Positions 43,469 to 54,196 of a DNA stretch of 64,000 nt are shown here, one piece after another. Every line of letters starts with the position of its first letter. Position 1 is the first letter of the stretch. The notes beneath the pieces are model-generated. The model searched no databases and was not told the origin of the DNA. It saw only the letters and a program-made list of their open reading frames with translations. Location: contig OZ010791.1 of assembly GCA_963932465.1 (NCBI GenBank), positions 324,341,283 to 324,405,282 on the forward strand, read 5' to 3'. The position numbers were made by a program, and so were the translations under genes. Origin of the DNA: Maratus speciosus (lineage: Eukaryota; Arthropoda; Arachnida; Araneae; Salticidae).

Positions 43469-45799
43469 CAGGGTTTTAGCAATTGAAAGCATTAACATCG
43501 ATCTAAGATAACAGCAAAGTATGAAACGTTTAAATTTGAAAAATTTTATCTGAAAAGACGTAAAACTGACATTTTAATGCTACTGGTCATTATTTGCGTA
43601 TTCGAAATTTTTCTTGTAGCAAAAAAAGATTTGTGTAAGCCATAATTGTTTTTTGTTATCATATTGCATTTATACATTCTAACTTTGTAATAACGTATCT
43701 GTATATTCTAAAAATGTAACTAACGCCGTCACCGGCGCCGTTAAATGATTTTATTGCGACCGGAGGTTTTTCTTCACTAATATTATGAAAATTACTGCAC
43801 GCAAAAATATTAAAATGGGTAAACTAATAGAGAAATTATTGATAAACCCGTGAGAAGAAAACATTTTTTTAATTGAATAAATATTTTAAGGGCAGTTTGC
43901 TCAAATTCGTTCCATTTAAAAGTTTTATAGGAGAAAAACTATACATAGGAATTTAATTATTTTGTTTTAGGGATTTACTTCATAAATTTGTGGCGTGCAG
44001 ACAGCGTGTATTTTTTTAAATTGACTAATTTGTTTAAGTTTATTTTTCAATTTTGTATTCAAATTTGCATCATTTCAAGAGATATATATTTCATATTGAT
44101 GCCAATTTATAAAAAAGCGCAAAGAATTATATTTTCTTTTAAATAAAAATGTGTTTAAATGGGACTAATAAAAGTAGAAATGAAAGTTTAAAATAATAAA
44201 TAAATAAACACGTGTTAAAAGCAGGAAATAGGACAAATTATGTCATAATAATTGAATTTACATGTCGATATTAAAAAAGTAAGAAAATCTTAAAATAATT
44301 TTATAAACACATTTTATGGTGACAACTACATCATATGTTATGTGCCCAAGCAATAAATATCATCATATGTAAAATATCTAAAATAATTAAATTATGACGC
44401 GTGAAAAACTTTTAATGGTGAAAATTAGTTCATATTTAAAAAGCTCAAATAATAATTTTCTTAGACACTTTTAAATTGAAGTACATATTTACTCGATAAT
44501 CTTTAGAGAGGGAAAAACTCTTTAAATTAATTAAGTTATTTACGCGAAACGCATTGGTTGGTGAAAATTACGTTATACATTAAACCGATACTTTTAAAAC
44601 TGTTTTTGTATTGACAATATTTATCTGATATCACATTGGGAATCATATGGCATAAAAAAGCGGCTAGCAGATTTGTTTATATATTTCATCACTTGATGCA
44701 GCATAAATTTAGTAAATGCATGCGCAAAATACTTTCGATTTATTTTGTGCGAATTACTGTTCGATAAATAATATAAGACATTTTGTATATACTTATTAAT
44801 TAAAATGAATAATTTACATAAAAAAAAAATCTGAAAATATGCATGATGGTGCATTAAAATAGAGAAAATATTTCATGCATAAGCTGTGTCTGGTCTTGAA
44901 AATATTTAAAACTCCATCAAAATGTAAAATATAAGAGTAAAATTTCAAAACACTGTGCATTTCAATACCGTGGTTCTGAATGCTATTTCCATGCAAACTG
45001 AGATTTCTAACCTCGAATACAAAGGAAGGATATTGTCCATAGTGTCGTTATAAAAACCCGAGAGGAAGCGACATTTTAAACCCAACCCTGATACACAAGC
45101 TGATATTCAAATATGCAATTGATCTTTCTTATCAATCTCCAAAACAGTCGTAATCTGCCGGAACAGAGGTGAATGAGGCCATGGTAACTGTAAAAAAAAG
45201 CCCTATTCAAACGGAAAAACATGACGACCCGATTACAGAAGATCGCCGTTCGTGATAACAACATTCAATTACCCGTAATCGGATAATTTTTTAAAAACAG
45301 GATAGATTACCGTATTTTTAGATGCTGCGAAGCCTGAACGGGGGTTGTCGAGCGTAGCTCGTAGGGGGAAGAGCCACCTATATATATTTTTAGCCTCATT
45401 ATATACTATATATTTTACCTCATATATATTTTTACAAGTACATAATTCGGATAAGTTTCGTTGAAAAATCTTTTTAATATATCTTGTTAAATTAATCTAT
45501 TGAACGAGTAGAATAGATAAGGCAATTTAAAATATTTTATCACTATGCTTTCATTATTTTTTAACCGATTTATATACATATATATGTATACCAGGATCGC
45601 AAGTATGGCCTCCAAATTTAATCCGAAATTTCACTTTCACACCGGAAATTCCGAAAGAAAAATTTTGAGTTTATGTGATCGCTTAATGTCTCTCATTAAA
45701 TAAAGCATAAATTATATTCTTTATTTCTGGTATAAACTCGAAATTTCTGAATAGAAATGGAGACCAAAGTGGCAACCCTTATAAATATGTATATATATA
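42241..45799. other. Long AT-rich stretch without genes
   Basis: It contains a copy of the 25.7/58.8 kb dispersed repeat near 43180-43265 and A/T microsatellites at 43408-43467. Near 43727-43745 lies a GC-rich spot, 'GCCGTCACCGGCGCCG'. Between 45599 and 45775 there is a possible small inverted-repeat unit ('AGGATCGCAAGTATGGCCTCC' against 'GGAGACCAAAGTGGCAACCCT') that is too worn to call. Open frames at 44621-45264 have no recognisable domain. Confidence 0.45.
43180..43265 (+). repeat. Fragment of the 25.7/58.8 kb dispersed repeat (copy 2)
   Basis: 'TTTTGAATCTGCTATGAGCGTGATGCAATCAAAATCATTCATCTCAAACGTG' aligns with 'TTTTGAATGGGTGTGAACGTGATGTAATCAGAATCGTGCATATCACGAACAT' at 25804. It is diverged and short. 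Confidence 0.5.
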
Positions 45800-46916
45800 T
45801 ACAGGGTGTTTCAGTTAAACGTTTCAGAACTTCTAAGAGGGGTAGGGTACATCCTGACGAACCAGAATCATATACCAATGGACAGTCAGAAATGCTTTCC
45901 TGACGCGGTAGATGGCGTTGTGCGAAAGTTCCGAGCTTTCGTGCAGGGTATGAAGAAGTTCTTCTTGTGGTAGGATGTTTCCTTTTGTTGATACGTCAAA
46001 CACATCAAGAGGCTGGAAATCAATTTTTAATTACTATGAGTAATCAGACAAGAAGCATTAAAAATAAGTGTATTCAGTGGTATGATGACTGAAGGGCTTT
46101 ATTATACCCCGGGATTCTTTCAACCACGCCTGGATTATCCGGCGAAAGCCGGTGTTGGAGAAGGGAGCGAAGAGTTACATTTCTTTTTATTCACATCATG
46201 CGAGTTCAGAAGCTAGTCTGACTCAAAATACACTTTCTCGAAATCTCGAGTGTTGGCAAGCTTACATACACAATTTCGCCAAATATATATACTATGTGGC
46301 GAGATTAAAGAGAGGAAGACATGTGGTCAAAGTACAATAATTGAAATTGAATGGGGAATGTAAAAGAGTAATAAGAAATATTTAACGCCAATAGCTGCGT
46401 AGGAATTCTAGCTCATAAACCGCGAAAGACATTCCATAGGGGTTGTAAAGTTCTCATGGGATTGAAGCGGCCGAAAGAGCACGTTAAAAGACAAAAACAA
46501 AATAATGACAGGGTTAATAACTGAAATGACACATCTATCTAACATCTGGATCAACAGCTAAAAATGTAGAAGTAATATGTCTGACTAATTTCTGCATATC
46601 ATCAAACTAAGGCAGAAGGATGAAAATTAGAATCCAGTTATTAGGCGAGAAAAGGAAATGATTTCTTTTCTTTTAACTGCAGGGCGCTGCGGTTAAAATA
46701 TTAAAGAGACTGAGAATTGAATGCTTAATTTATGAAGGGAAAAGAGCGCTAAAAACAGATTGAATCCGAATGCAGACAGATAATTAAATTTAAGAATTTA
46801 AAAAAATGTAATTTTAAAGGGGGAAAGAGGAAAGGTCTTAATATTAATATGTGAAGGTAAGCGCCTTCACACAGGAAATCTTCATTTCGCACAAGAACGG
46901 CAAGTTAGTAGGATGG

Positions 46917-48242
46917 ATGGATGATTACACGAACGCAGAATTAGCCGATATGCATTTGGTGTACGGGGCTGCAAATTGTAGTGGGCCAGCCGCACAGCGT
47001 TTGTACGCGGAACGATATCTGAAGAGACGTATTCCCAGTCCAGTGGCGTGGCGTCCGGTCATCGCTGGATGCGGCGATGACCAAGCAATATTTTAAAACT
47101 CTTAATAAGCTTTTAAAACTCTACGATCCAGTTTTAGCAGAACATTTGGAGTTCATGTATAAGTGAAGGTATGTTTTAAAGTTTCTTTTTTGAACATTAA
47201 ACCATTGAATTTTAGAGTTAATAATTTTTCACCACAAACTTAAATAATTGCGATGACCACCGAAAATTTTCACGCCACGCTACTGTCCCAGTCGTTTATT
47301 TGCAAGACTGCACCAGAAGTTAGCTGTTAGTTCATTTGAAAGAGCTGACAGGATCAGGGTAAGAACAGCACGTAACTCCAGCCGTCGAACAGAATGTGCT
47401 GCAGCATGTACAGAGGAATCCAAGAACGAGTACACGAAGTCTTGCAAACGTAGTCGGGGTTTCCCCTTGTAGCGTCTGGAGGAGTCTCCGAGAACAAGAC
47501 ATGCATCCGTTTCACGTGCAGCGTGTCCAGACACAGCAACCTGAAGATTATGCACCTCGTATTGCTTTCGCACAGTGGTACCTTGGAAAATGGGCTACAA
47601 ATCCCACTTTTCCTGCTGAAGTGTTGTTTTCCGATGAGTCATCCTTCACAAGGGAAGGAATTTTCAACTGGCATAACGACCATATCTGGGCGGTCGAGAA
47701 CCCGCATGCAATACGACATCGTGAAAGCACAGATTCGATTTTCGGTCAATGTATGGGCCGGTATTATGGGAGATCACCTCATCGGACCTTACTTGTTACC
47801 GTGTCGTCTAACAGGAGATAACTACTTGCTCTTTCTGCAGCAAGTATTGCCACAACTTTTGAGAGATGAACAGATTTCTGCATCGACGCAACAGACAATG
47901 TGGTTCCGACACGATGGAGCCCCTGCCCATTATAGCGGAGCTGTTCGTAACTACCTGGATGTCACATTTGGTCAACAGTGGATCGGACGTGGTGATCCCG
48001 TGCATTGGCCTGCTCGGTCACCCGACCTATCATGTCTTGATTTTTATTTCTGGGGTCATATGAAATCGCTAGTTTATGACAGCCCTGTTGACAATGCTGA
48101 GGAGCTGGTTGCAATAATCGTAGTAGCTGCCGGAGAAATTCGAAATTCGCCTGGAGTATTCCAGAACGTTCGGATGTCTATGCGTCGGAGATGTGAGGCG
48201 TGCATTGTAGCCCGTGGAAGCAACTTCGAAGACTTAATTTAA
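46917..48242 (+). pseudogene. DD41D mariner-type transposase pseudogene
   Basis: Starting at ATG 46917 the frame reads MDDYTNAELADMHLVYGAA and AAQRLYAERYLKRRIPS, a DUF4817-type helix-turn-helix N-terminus. After the insertion at 47041-47285 the frame continues RLFARLHQKL. A frameshift near 47375 leads to VLQHVQRNPRTSTRSLAN and VLFSDESSFTREGIFNWHND, holding the first catalytic Asp. A second shift at about 47710-47745 leads to FSVNVWAGIMGDHLIGPYLL, MWFRHDGAPAHY (second Asp) and WPARSPDLSCLDFYFWGHMK (third Asp). By count, 41 residues separate the second and third acids, giving DD41D. It ends SNFEDLI, stop at 48240-48242. All three acidic residues survive, but the frameshifts and the insertion prevent a full product. 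The first ATG is chosen because the domain starts there; an in-frame ATG at 46851 adds unrelated residues. Confidence 0.9.
47033..47293. mobile_element. hAT-like MITE nested in the mariner transposase, 245 bp
   Basis: TCCCAGTC is duplicated exactly at 47033-47040 and 47286-47293. Inside, CAGTGGCGTGGCGT (47041) pairs with ACGCCACGCTACTG (ending 47285) with one mismatch in 14. Removal of the element with one TSD copy returns the transposase reading frame across RRIPS and RLFARL, proving the insertion. The 8-bp duplication with a CAGTG end is characteristic of hAT. GCGATGACC occurs near both ends, in the same orientation (47073 and 47250). Confidence 0.95.
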
Positions 48243-48434
48243 TACATATCCTTTTTGCTTCTTTTCATGTATTATTAAAACGATTTCTCACTTACGGTCC
48301 CTTTTCTTTATGGTGCTTCTGTGTATAACACCGCTTCAGGAAAGCATTTCCGACCCCACATTGCTACATGATTTCGAGTTGTCAGGATGTACCCTACCCC
48401 TCTTAGAAGTTCTGAAACGTTTAACTGAATCACC

Positions 48435-48437
<3 letters not shown>

Positions 48438-48488
<51 letters not shown>
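48438..48488. repeat. (TA)n microsatellite at the mariner edge
   Basis: About 25 TA units, directly abutting the right terminal repeat. Isoleucine/tyrosine-rich frames here are artefacts. Confidence 0.95.
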
Positions 48489-48490
<2 letters not shown>

Positions 48491-49585
48491 CATCTATACT
48501 TACAAATGCAAAAATCACCATAACTCTGAAAAGAAGGTGTATCTCAGCAATATTTAACTATAAAAATCCCCAAAACTTTCAAAAATACAGGTAAAAAACA
48601 AAAACACAGGCAAAAAACTCTCTGTTTTTCATCAGTGGGAGGACGTAAAGTCCTAACTCCACTCCCACAGTTAAAAGCTTGCAGGTTTCTGAACACACGT
48701 CCATCCTGCACTCAATACAGAAAAAAAAAACTATTGTCATTTTAAAAACAAAATTCAAAAGGCTAAAATAAACCAAATTTAAACAAAAAAGTAATGTAAA
48801 CAAAGCATAATTAAAATACAAAACAATTTTTTTTTAATAAAATGGTTCATTAAATAAATGGCCATATTTGCTAATGAAAATACAATTAAATTTAAAAATA
48901 GAAAAAAAAAACTGAAAAGCTTTACGAATCATATCTTCATAAATGTATGAAATTGTGAATTTCTAAAAAAATATCCCATTTTTCCAAAGAGGATTTCATT
49001 CAAATTTTATGTATACTAATTCTTATGCTTTATGAAAAGAAATAACATTGCTTTTATCAATAAATATTACATCTTTTGGAAGTTAAAATTTTTGAATATT
49101 GATAAAAAATGTTTAGGTTATTTACCAAAGCAATTTTTCCTGAAAAATTGATGGAGTATAAATTATCTTTCAAGTAACATGATAATCAAAATTGTGCAGA
49201 AAATAAACAAACCGTTCTAAGGATAATTACAGTTTTTAAAGAAAAGGCCAGGTAATATTAGGTTTCACCCAAATACAATGTTTTGGAAACGATAATTTTT
49301 CAAAATAAGAAATATTGATTTGTTTCTGAAAGTTTAACTAGTTATTAGGTTTCTGTGAAGAAAATTGTAATTTTTTCTCGAATAAAGATTTACAATTTCT
49401 GCAAAAGAAATATCAGTGTTTAGAATAATTTCATAGTACTATATATTGATCAGTTTACTGTAAATATTTTCTGAATGCAATATGTTTTAAGAATAAAATA
49501 CTGAAATAACGTCGAAAAAACGCTTACTAATTCAAAAAGTAATTATGTTTCATAACTAAGAGACCATGTTGGCGCATATTAAATT
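48489..49585. other. AT-rich stretch, no gene seen
   Basis: A and T runs only; no element ends or domains recognised. Confidence 0.5.
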
Positions 49586-50104
49586 TTAACCCTTAAATGC
49601 CTGAGTTTTCAAAAATCATTGTAATAATGATTTTCGGCTTTCATTTTTAAAATAAATCATGGGAAAAATACTTTAAAAAATCATATTTTGTTTTAAGTAT
49701 AGTTTACGGCTAAAAACCAGTTTGTTACTAATCGGCAATACTGGTGTTTAATTGAAAAAAATAATTTGCCTTGATAAAATTCTATAATATTAAACACACA
49801 AGAATTTTAGGAACTATAATAAGAAATAAATTTCACTTGCTCACTGCAAGTGAAAATAGGGTATTTTGCAAGCTCCCAAACAAAACAAAAAGAACAAGTA
49901 GCAACAATTGAAAAAATAAATCTATCTTTATTCTTAAACAGCACATGTGCTGCCATCTACATGCTGAAAATCGATTTAATAATATTTTCAGAATGTATTT
50001 TATTGACAACATTAGGCATTATAGCTTCAATATTATTCTAATAGTATTTTATAGCCTAAATTGGGCATGTTGCCGAAAAGCAACACCAGGCATTTAAGGG
50101 TTAA
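49586..50104. mobile_element. PiggyBac-like MITE, 511 bp, TTAA target
   Basis: TTAA at 49586-49589 and 50101-50104. The perfect 14-base TIRs are CCCTTAAATGCCTG at the left and CAGGCATTTAAGGG at the right. A TTAA target with a CCCT...AGGG end is the piggyBac hallmark. The interior has no transposase; the 63-codon frame at 49850-50041 is incidental. Confidence 0.93.
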
Positions 50105-50237
50105 TTATCGCTCCCGTTATATTCACCGTCTGTGTCTTTTATTCAGATTGTTTGATTCCCACCAGTTTTATAAAATAGTGTAATTGGCTTTATTACAGTA
50201 TCATTTTCCCTGTCATTAAATAAAGTGGATATTTCTT

Positions 50238-50251
50238 AAAAAAAAAAAAAA

Positions 50252-50290
<39 letters not shown>
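50238..50290. repeat. A run and (AAAT)n microsatellite
   Basis: A run of A followed by about ten AAAT units. It may be the tail of an old retroposon, but none is recognised upstream. Confidence 0.9.
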
Positions 50291-50291
<1 letters not shown>

Positions 50292-50444
50292 GCCAATAAG
50301 CAGTTTGAATTTTTAAACCGTCATTTAACCGTTAAGGAGTTAAATTAATCGCATCACAGCATAAGAATGTGATCACGAATACAATACATGGCACCTACGA
50401 TGATTTTGTTTTCTCTTGAAACTGTTAGTTCATTTTGTATTGTT

Positions 50445-51383
50445 TACTTTCTTCTTTCTAAAGAAGAAAATATTAGAATCGAAATTTCTTTTGCGACGAA
50501 TTTACAAGTTTTTGGTGTCAGAGATCTCGAAAAACATGTTCATACAAAATGTCTGTCTACGTCTGTATGTCCGTGTATCCGTATGTGTGTATGTCTGCTT
50601 TATATCATCTAAAAGTGTCTGAAGTGATGCGTAGAACTGAATAAAAGTTCATGTACAGTAGATTTACGTTATAACGAATTCCATTACAACGAAAAATACC
50701 GTTACTACGAAATTTGACAAATCCCCATTTCAAATTCCATTAACCCCAATGTATTAAAAATTCCGATTTAACGAAGTTCATTTTTTTAGGAATTCCGTTA
50801 CAACGAAAAATCTTCATCGAACTCTTTTTTTCAATTGCTTAAAATAAATGAAATGGGCTTCAAATAGTATGTCGAAGATGAAAAAAATAACATTGTTGTT
50901 TTAGGGACAGTGCAATTACAGATTTTTCTCCTCTTTGCTATTGTTTCTTTTGTCTATTTCTTTTCCCAAATTCCTTTTCATTCATTAGCCTGTGCGCTTC
51001 AAAATTATCACATGATAGACATCAGGTGGACTTCACTGTGAAAGGAATTTTTCTGCTTTTCTGATAAAATGCTTGCTTTGTTCCTCATCAAAAGAATATT
51101 CCAGAGGAGGTATTTTCTCACATTTATTCGTTGTACACATTTTTGTTATCATCAACTACGCATTCCTTTGCACAAACTAAAATCACAGATTTTCTGGAAC
51201 AATGTATTACTAAATAAATTTTAGTCCCGAATTTTATATTTTTAATACTGAATTTTACTAACTTTTTCTATGTTAATTTAACTAGTTTTCCATTAAAATC
51301 TCCTCTAGTGAAAGGTAAATTTATCTTGCAAAATTAATGCACGTGTATATATAATTCATTAGATAAATAGAAATAATTCCGTT

Positions 51384-51444
<61 letters not shown>

Positions 51445-52466
51445 GTTACAACGAAATATTTTAGTGATCCCGTGGAGTTCGTTGTAACGGAAATCTACTG
51501 TATATTATTTGGCTACTCTCTCACGTGAATTTGGGAACAATCCGCCGGAATTTGAGCTGTAATAATACATTTTGTTAAATTTTTAATATTGTACAATGGA
51601 AAAGTGTATGAAGTTCTGCATAGAATTAAACCAAACTTCATATGTATATTTTCGGCTATGGTCTACAGTTCGCAGTTGAAAATGGGATTTCTCCCCAAAG
51701 GATGCTCTGCGATAGCAATTTTTCTCGATTTTTCGCGGTTCTGTTGTACATCAGCTGTCCTTTATTTCTTTCTAATTGATGACCAGGTCCCTAACTGCAG
51801 GTCACCCCAACTAAATGGGTTTTTACCGGGTATTGGAGCGGTTAAGCCCCTGAACGCCGCATGGCAGCAAGGACCCCGACGAGCGTCTAGGCCGTCCTGT
51901 TGGCAGTACCCATTACAGTTTTGGTGACTTTGTTTTTTCGGTTACTTAGCATAGATTCCCTTGTGGCTTGACTCCAACACATCACAGCTATTTGCCATGT
52001 TAGGAGAGGAAATTACCTGGATTTTTATTTGCCTAAATTGTGGTGTGGAACAAACGAAAGAGCTTTATAAAATTTTGAATGAAGGGAGAACAAACATGGG
52101 GCGCCACACTGAAACAAGTTATACATGGAGATAAATTTTGGAACCGAAGTTCAAGGAGAACTTATCGTTCTAGGGGGAAGGAGATTCGTCCGTTCATTCA
52201 GCAACCGGAAATTCGTATAGATCAACCTGGCGATTATCAAGCAGCTGATGTACAACAGAATAAAGAAAATATTGATTTTATTAAATATTATGATTGAGGT
52301 TAACTCATTTTTACTCTGACTAGTAAAATGAAGCAGAAACTTAAGTTGAAAATCAAAGTTGGTGTAATATTGATGTAATAACACTCAAGGATTAACACTG
52401 TATAATTTTTGAAACATTAACATGTATGAGAAAGAAGAAAGGTTTGGAACTGGCACATCCGGCTAG
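50445..52466 (+). mobile_element. R1 dispersed repeat, copy A, interrupted by a pogo-type MITE
   Basis: R1 starts with an imperfect hairpin (TTTCTTCTTTCTAAAGAAGAAA). It then has 'CAGAGATCTCGAAAAACATGTTCATACAAAATGTCTGTC', subunits of the type 'GTATGAAGTTATGCATAGAATTGAACC', and ends 'GGCACATCCGGCTAG'. The same parts occur in order at 54197-55360. Copy A is split at 50654-51502 by a TA-flanked MITE. It also contains ~440 bases (about 51770-52240) that the other pieces lack, including a GC-rich block at 51780-51930 and a 72-codon frame (52079-52297) with no recognised domain. The 3' end CTAG followed by T recalls Helitrons, which is inference only. Confidence 0.7.
50654..51502. mobile_element. 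Pogo/Tigger-type MITE inside R1, 849 bp, with a 54-A run
   Basis: TA-CAGTAGATTTACGTTATAACGAA at the left pairs with TTCGTTGTAACGGAAATCTACTG-TA at the right. CAGTA ends with 'GTTATAACGAA'-type TIRs and a TA target are typical of the pogo/Tigger group. The motif 'GTTACAACGAAA' recurs several times near both ends (50686, 50790, 51444). An uninterrupted run of 54 A lies at 51389-51442. R1 sequence continues on both sides, which defines the insertion. No transposase remains. Confidence 0.92.
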
Positions 52467-52783
52467 TTTTATGTTGATACCAGATTCAAAATGTACTATG
52501 AAACACCACCAGGTGCAATTTTTACACAAATCAAGGATATCTGCTTAGTTGCAGTTTACTGCTGGTTCGGGCCTGAAAAGTAATTTTTTTAGCAACACAT
52601 AGCAAAATTTTCTAAAAGGTCGAAAGTTGGTGATATCTTTTTTTCCGCTGACAAAAAATGGATTTTAAGATTTGTGACTCTATAGTAAATATGACAAGAA
52701 TAACCAATTCAGAAAAACTTAATATACAGCTTAAATAATAAGTTTTTTTTTTTTAGTAAGGCTTGTTAACTCTTATCTTCAGC

Positions 52784-52819
<36 letters not shown>

Positions 52820-53334
52820 TTTTTTTTTTTCATCTTTAGCCTGGTTTTGTGTAATATTCTTATGTCATAAACTAAAGATAGACATTATAGAAACATGCGT
52901 ATAGCAAAACATTAAGAAAAATTAAAGCGGGACAGAAATAAGATATGAAAAGTGTTATTTTGTAAATATGGATAATTTAAACAGATTGCATGATAAAACG
53001 AATACTGTACAGGAACATTTACTAGCTGTTAAATATTTTCGTGCCGAATTTTAAATACACATTAAACTGAATTTATAAATAAATATTCTTTCAATAATTA
53101 AAGTTTTATATGAAAGAATTCTGTTTTTATATTCTCATGAAATACACTAGGAATATTTATAACACAGTAAAAGTATGTATATATTGTGTTTTGTAAATAA
53201 CTACAAAGTCATAGCTTCCTTACAAAGTAGACTGCAAGTGAAACTGTAAAACACGGTAATGAAATAAAGGTGACACAATTTAAAATAGAACAATTTTCGG
53301 TCACACGTGGTTCCGCACATTTAATAACATTTTT
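52467..53334. other. AT-rich stretch with T runs
   Basis: T runs lie at 52786-52817 and 52820-52830. No gene or element recognised. Confidence 0.5.
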
Positions 53335-54073
53335 TTAACCCGTAATCTCCGTCGTTGAGTCCCAGCGACATCCTTGCAAATACTTTATTTATTCTTTGCA
53401 CATTTCTGCCCATGGCACCATGAAATTTGCCGCAGTTTCTATTTTACGTTTAACTCAACGTGTTATAGCTACATATGTATTTTTAGAATGGAATTAGTTG
53501 CTCGTTGTGAATATTAAAGTTTCAGAGTCCAAAAGAATGGGATTACGTCACTTTTTACAGTGTGCGATTATTTTAATAATGATTAATTTGTGAGTAATTT
53601 GTAAGTATTGGTGACTTTTAAATATTTGTCAACCTCCTAGATAATTATGAATATCTATCAAAGACATTCGAAGAGAGTCAGCAATTTTTAAGAAATTTCT
53701 GAGATATATTTACGATTTACTGTTTTTCATTTATTAAGTGAAAATAAAATAAAATAAATTTTCAAACACACTTCCGACACTTACATTTTATAATGAGATC
53801 AGATACACAATTTTGTACATTCTATGCATTTTATTTGGCTTGTGTTAGTAAACGCAAAGTAAATAAAAATTTGATTTACTACTAACTTTTAACTCTTTTT
53901 TGTTTTAATTAATTATTACTAAAATGAAACTTTGCACAGTTATTATAATGTAGGAAAATCCAACATGTGTGTTAAATTTCTTAGATTGGTTTTAAAATAT
54001 GTGTGAATTAATAAATTGATTAAATGTGGGATAATTTCCGGGAAACCAACAACGGAGATTACGCACAAAAAAC
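53335..54073. mobile_element. Possible TTAA-target MITE
   Basis: The left part reads TTAA-CCCGTAATCTCCGTCGTTGAGTCCC and the right side holds GGGAAACCAACAACGGAGATTACG (ending 54063), inverted matches around CGTAATCTCCGT.GTTG. TTAA is present at the left, but on the right it lies some ten bases beyond the repeat, so the right boundary is uncertain. The interior is AT-rich. Confidence 0.5.
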
Positions 54074-54196
54074 TTTTAACGGGAGTACCATATAATATAA
54101 TGAACTATATGCCATATTTTTTTCAAGAAAAAAATTAAGTTTATTATGTAAACACGATAAACAAAACAAGTATTTTAGGTTCTAATGTCATATTTT

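Larger units (their letters stand above)
45800..48439 (+). mobile_element. Mariner-superfamily element with DUF4817-type transposase, 2.64 kb
   Basis: TA-CAGGGTGTTTCAGTTAAACG at the left pairs with CGTTTAACTGAATCACCCTG-TA at the right. The inverted repeats are long: the first ~58 bases are almost identical ('TTTCAGAACTTCTAAGAGGGGTAGGGTACATCCTGAC'), with a further matching block 'GAAATGCTTTCCTGA'. The insertion is in a TA-rich tract, with a (TA)n microsatellite at the right edge. It carries one transposase gene, now broken, and a nested hAT-like MITE. About 1.1 kb precedes the gene, long for a mariner, and may hold another unrecognised insertion. Confidence 0.9.

Noticed and set aside
45599..45790. 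Small inverted-repeat element before the mariner
   Set aside because: The match between AGGATCGCAAGTATGGCCTCC and the inverse of GGAGACCAAAGTGGCAACCCT is too poor, and there is no TSD.
47280..48005. Several minus-strand frames
   Set aside because: They are antisense to the mariner transposase pseudogene, which has clear catalytic motifs on the plus strand.
48308..48594. Isoleucine/tyrosine-rich frames on both strands
   Set aside because: They are translations of the (TA)n microsatellite and the flanking TIR.
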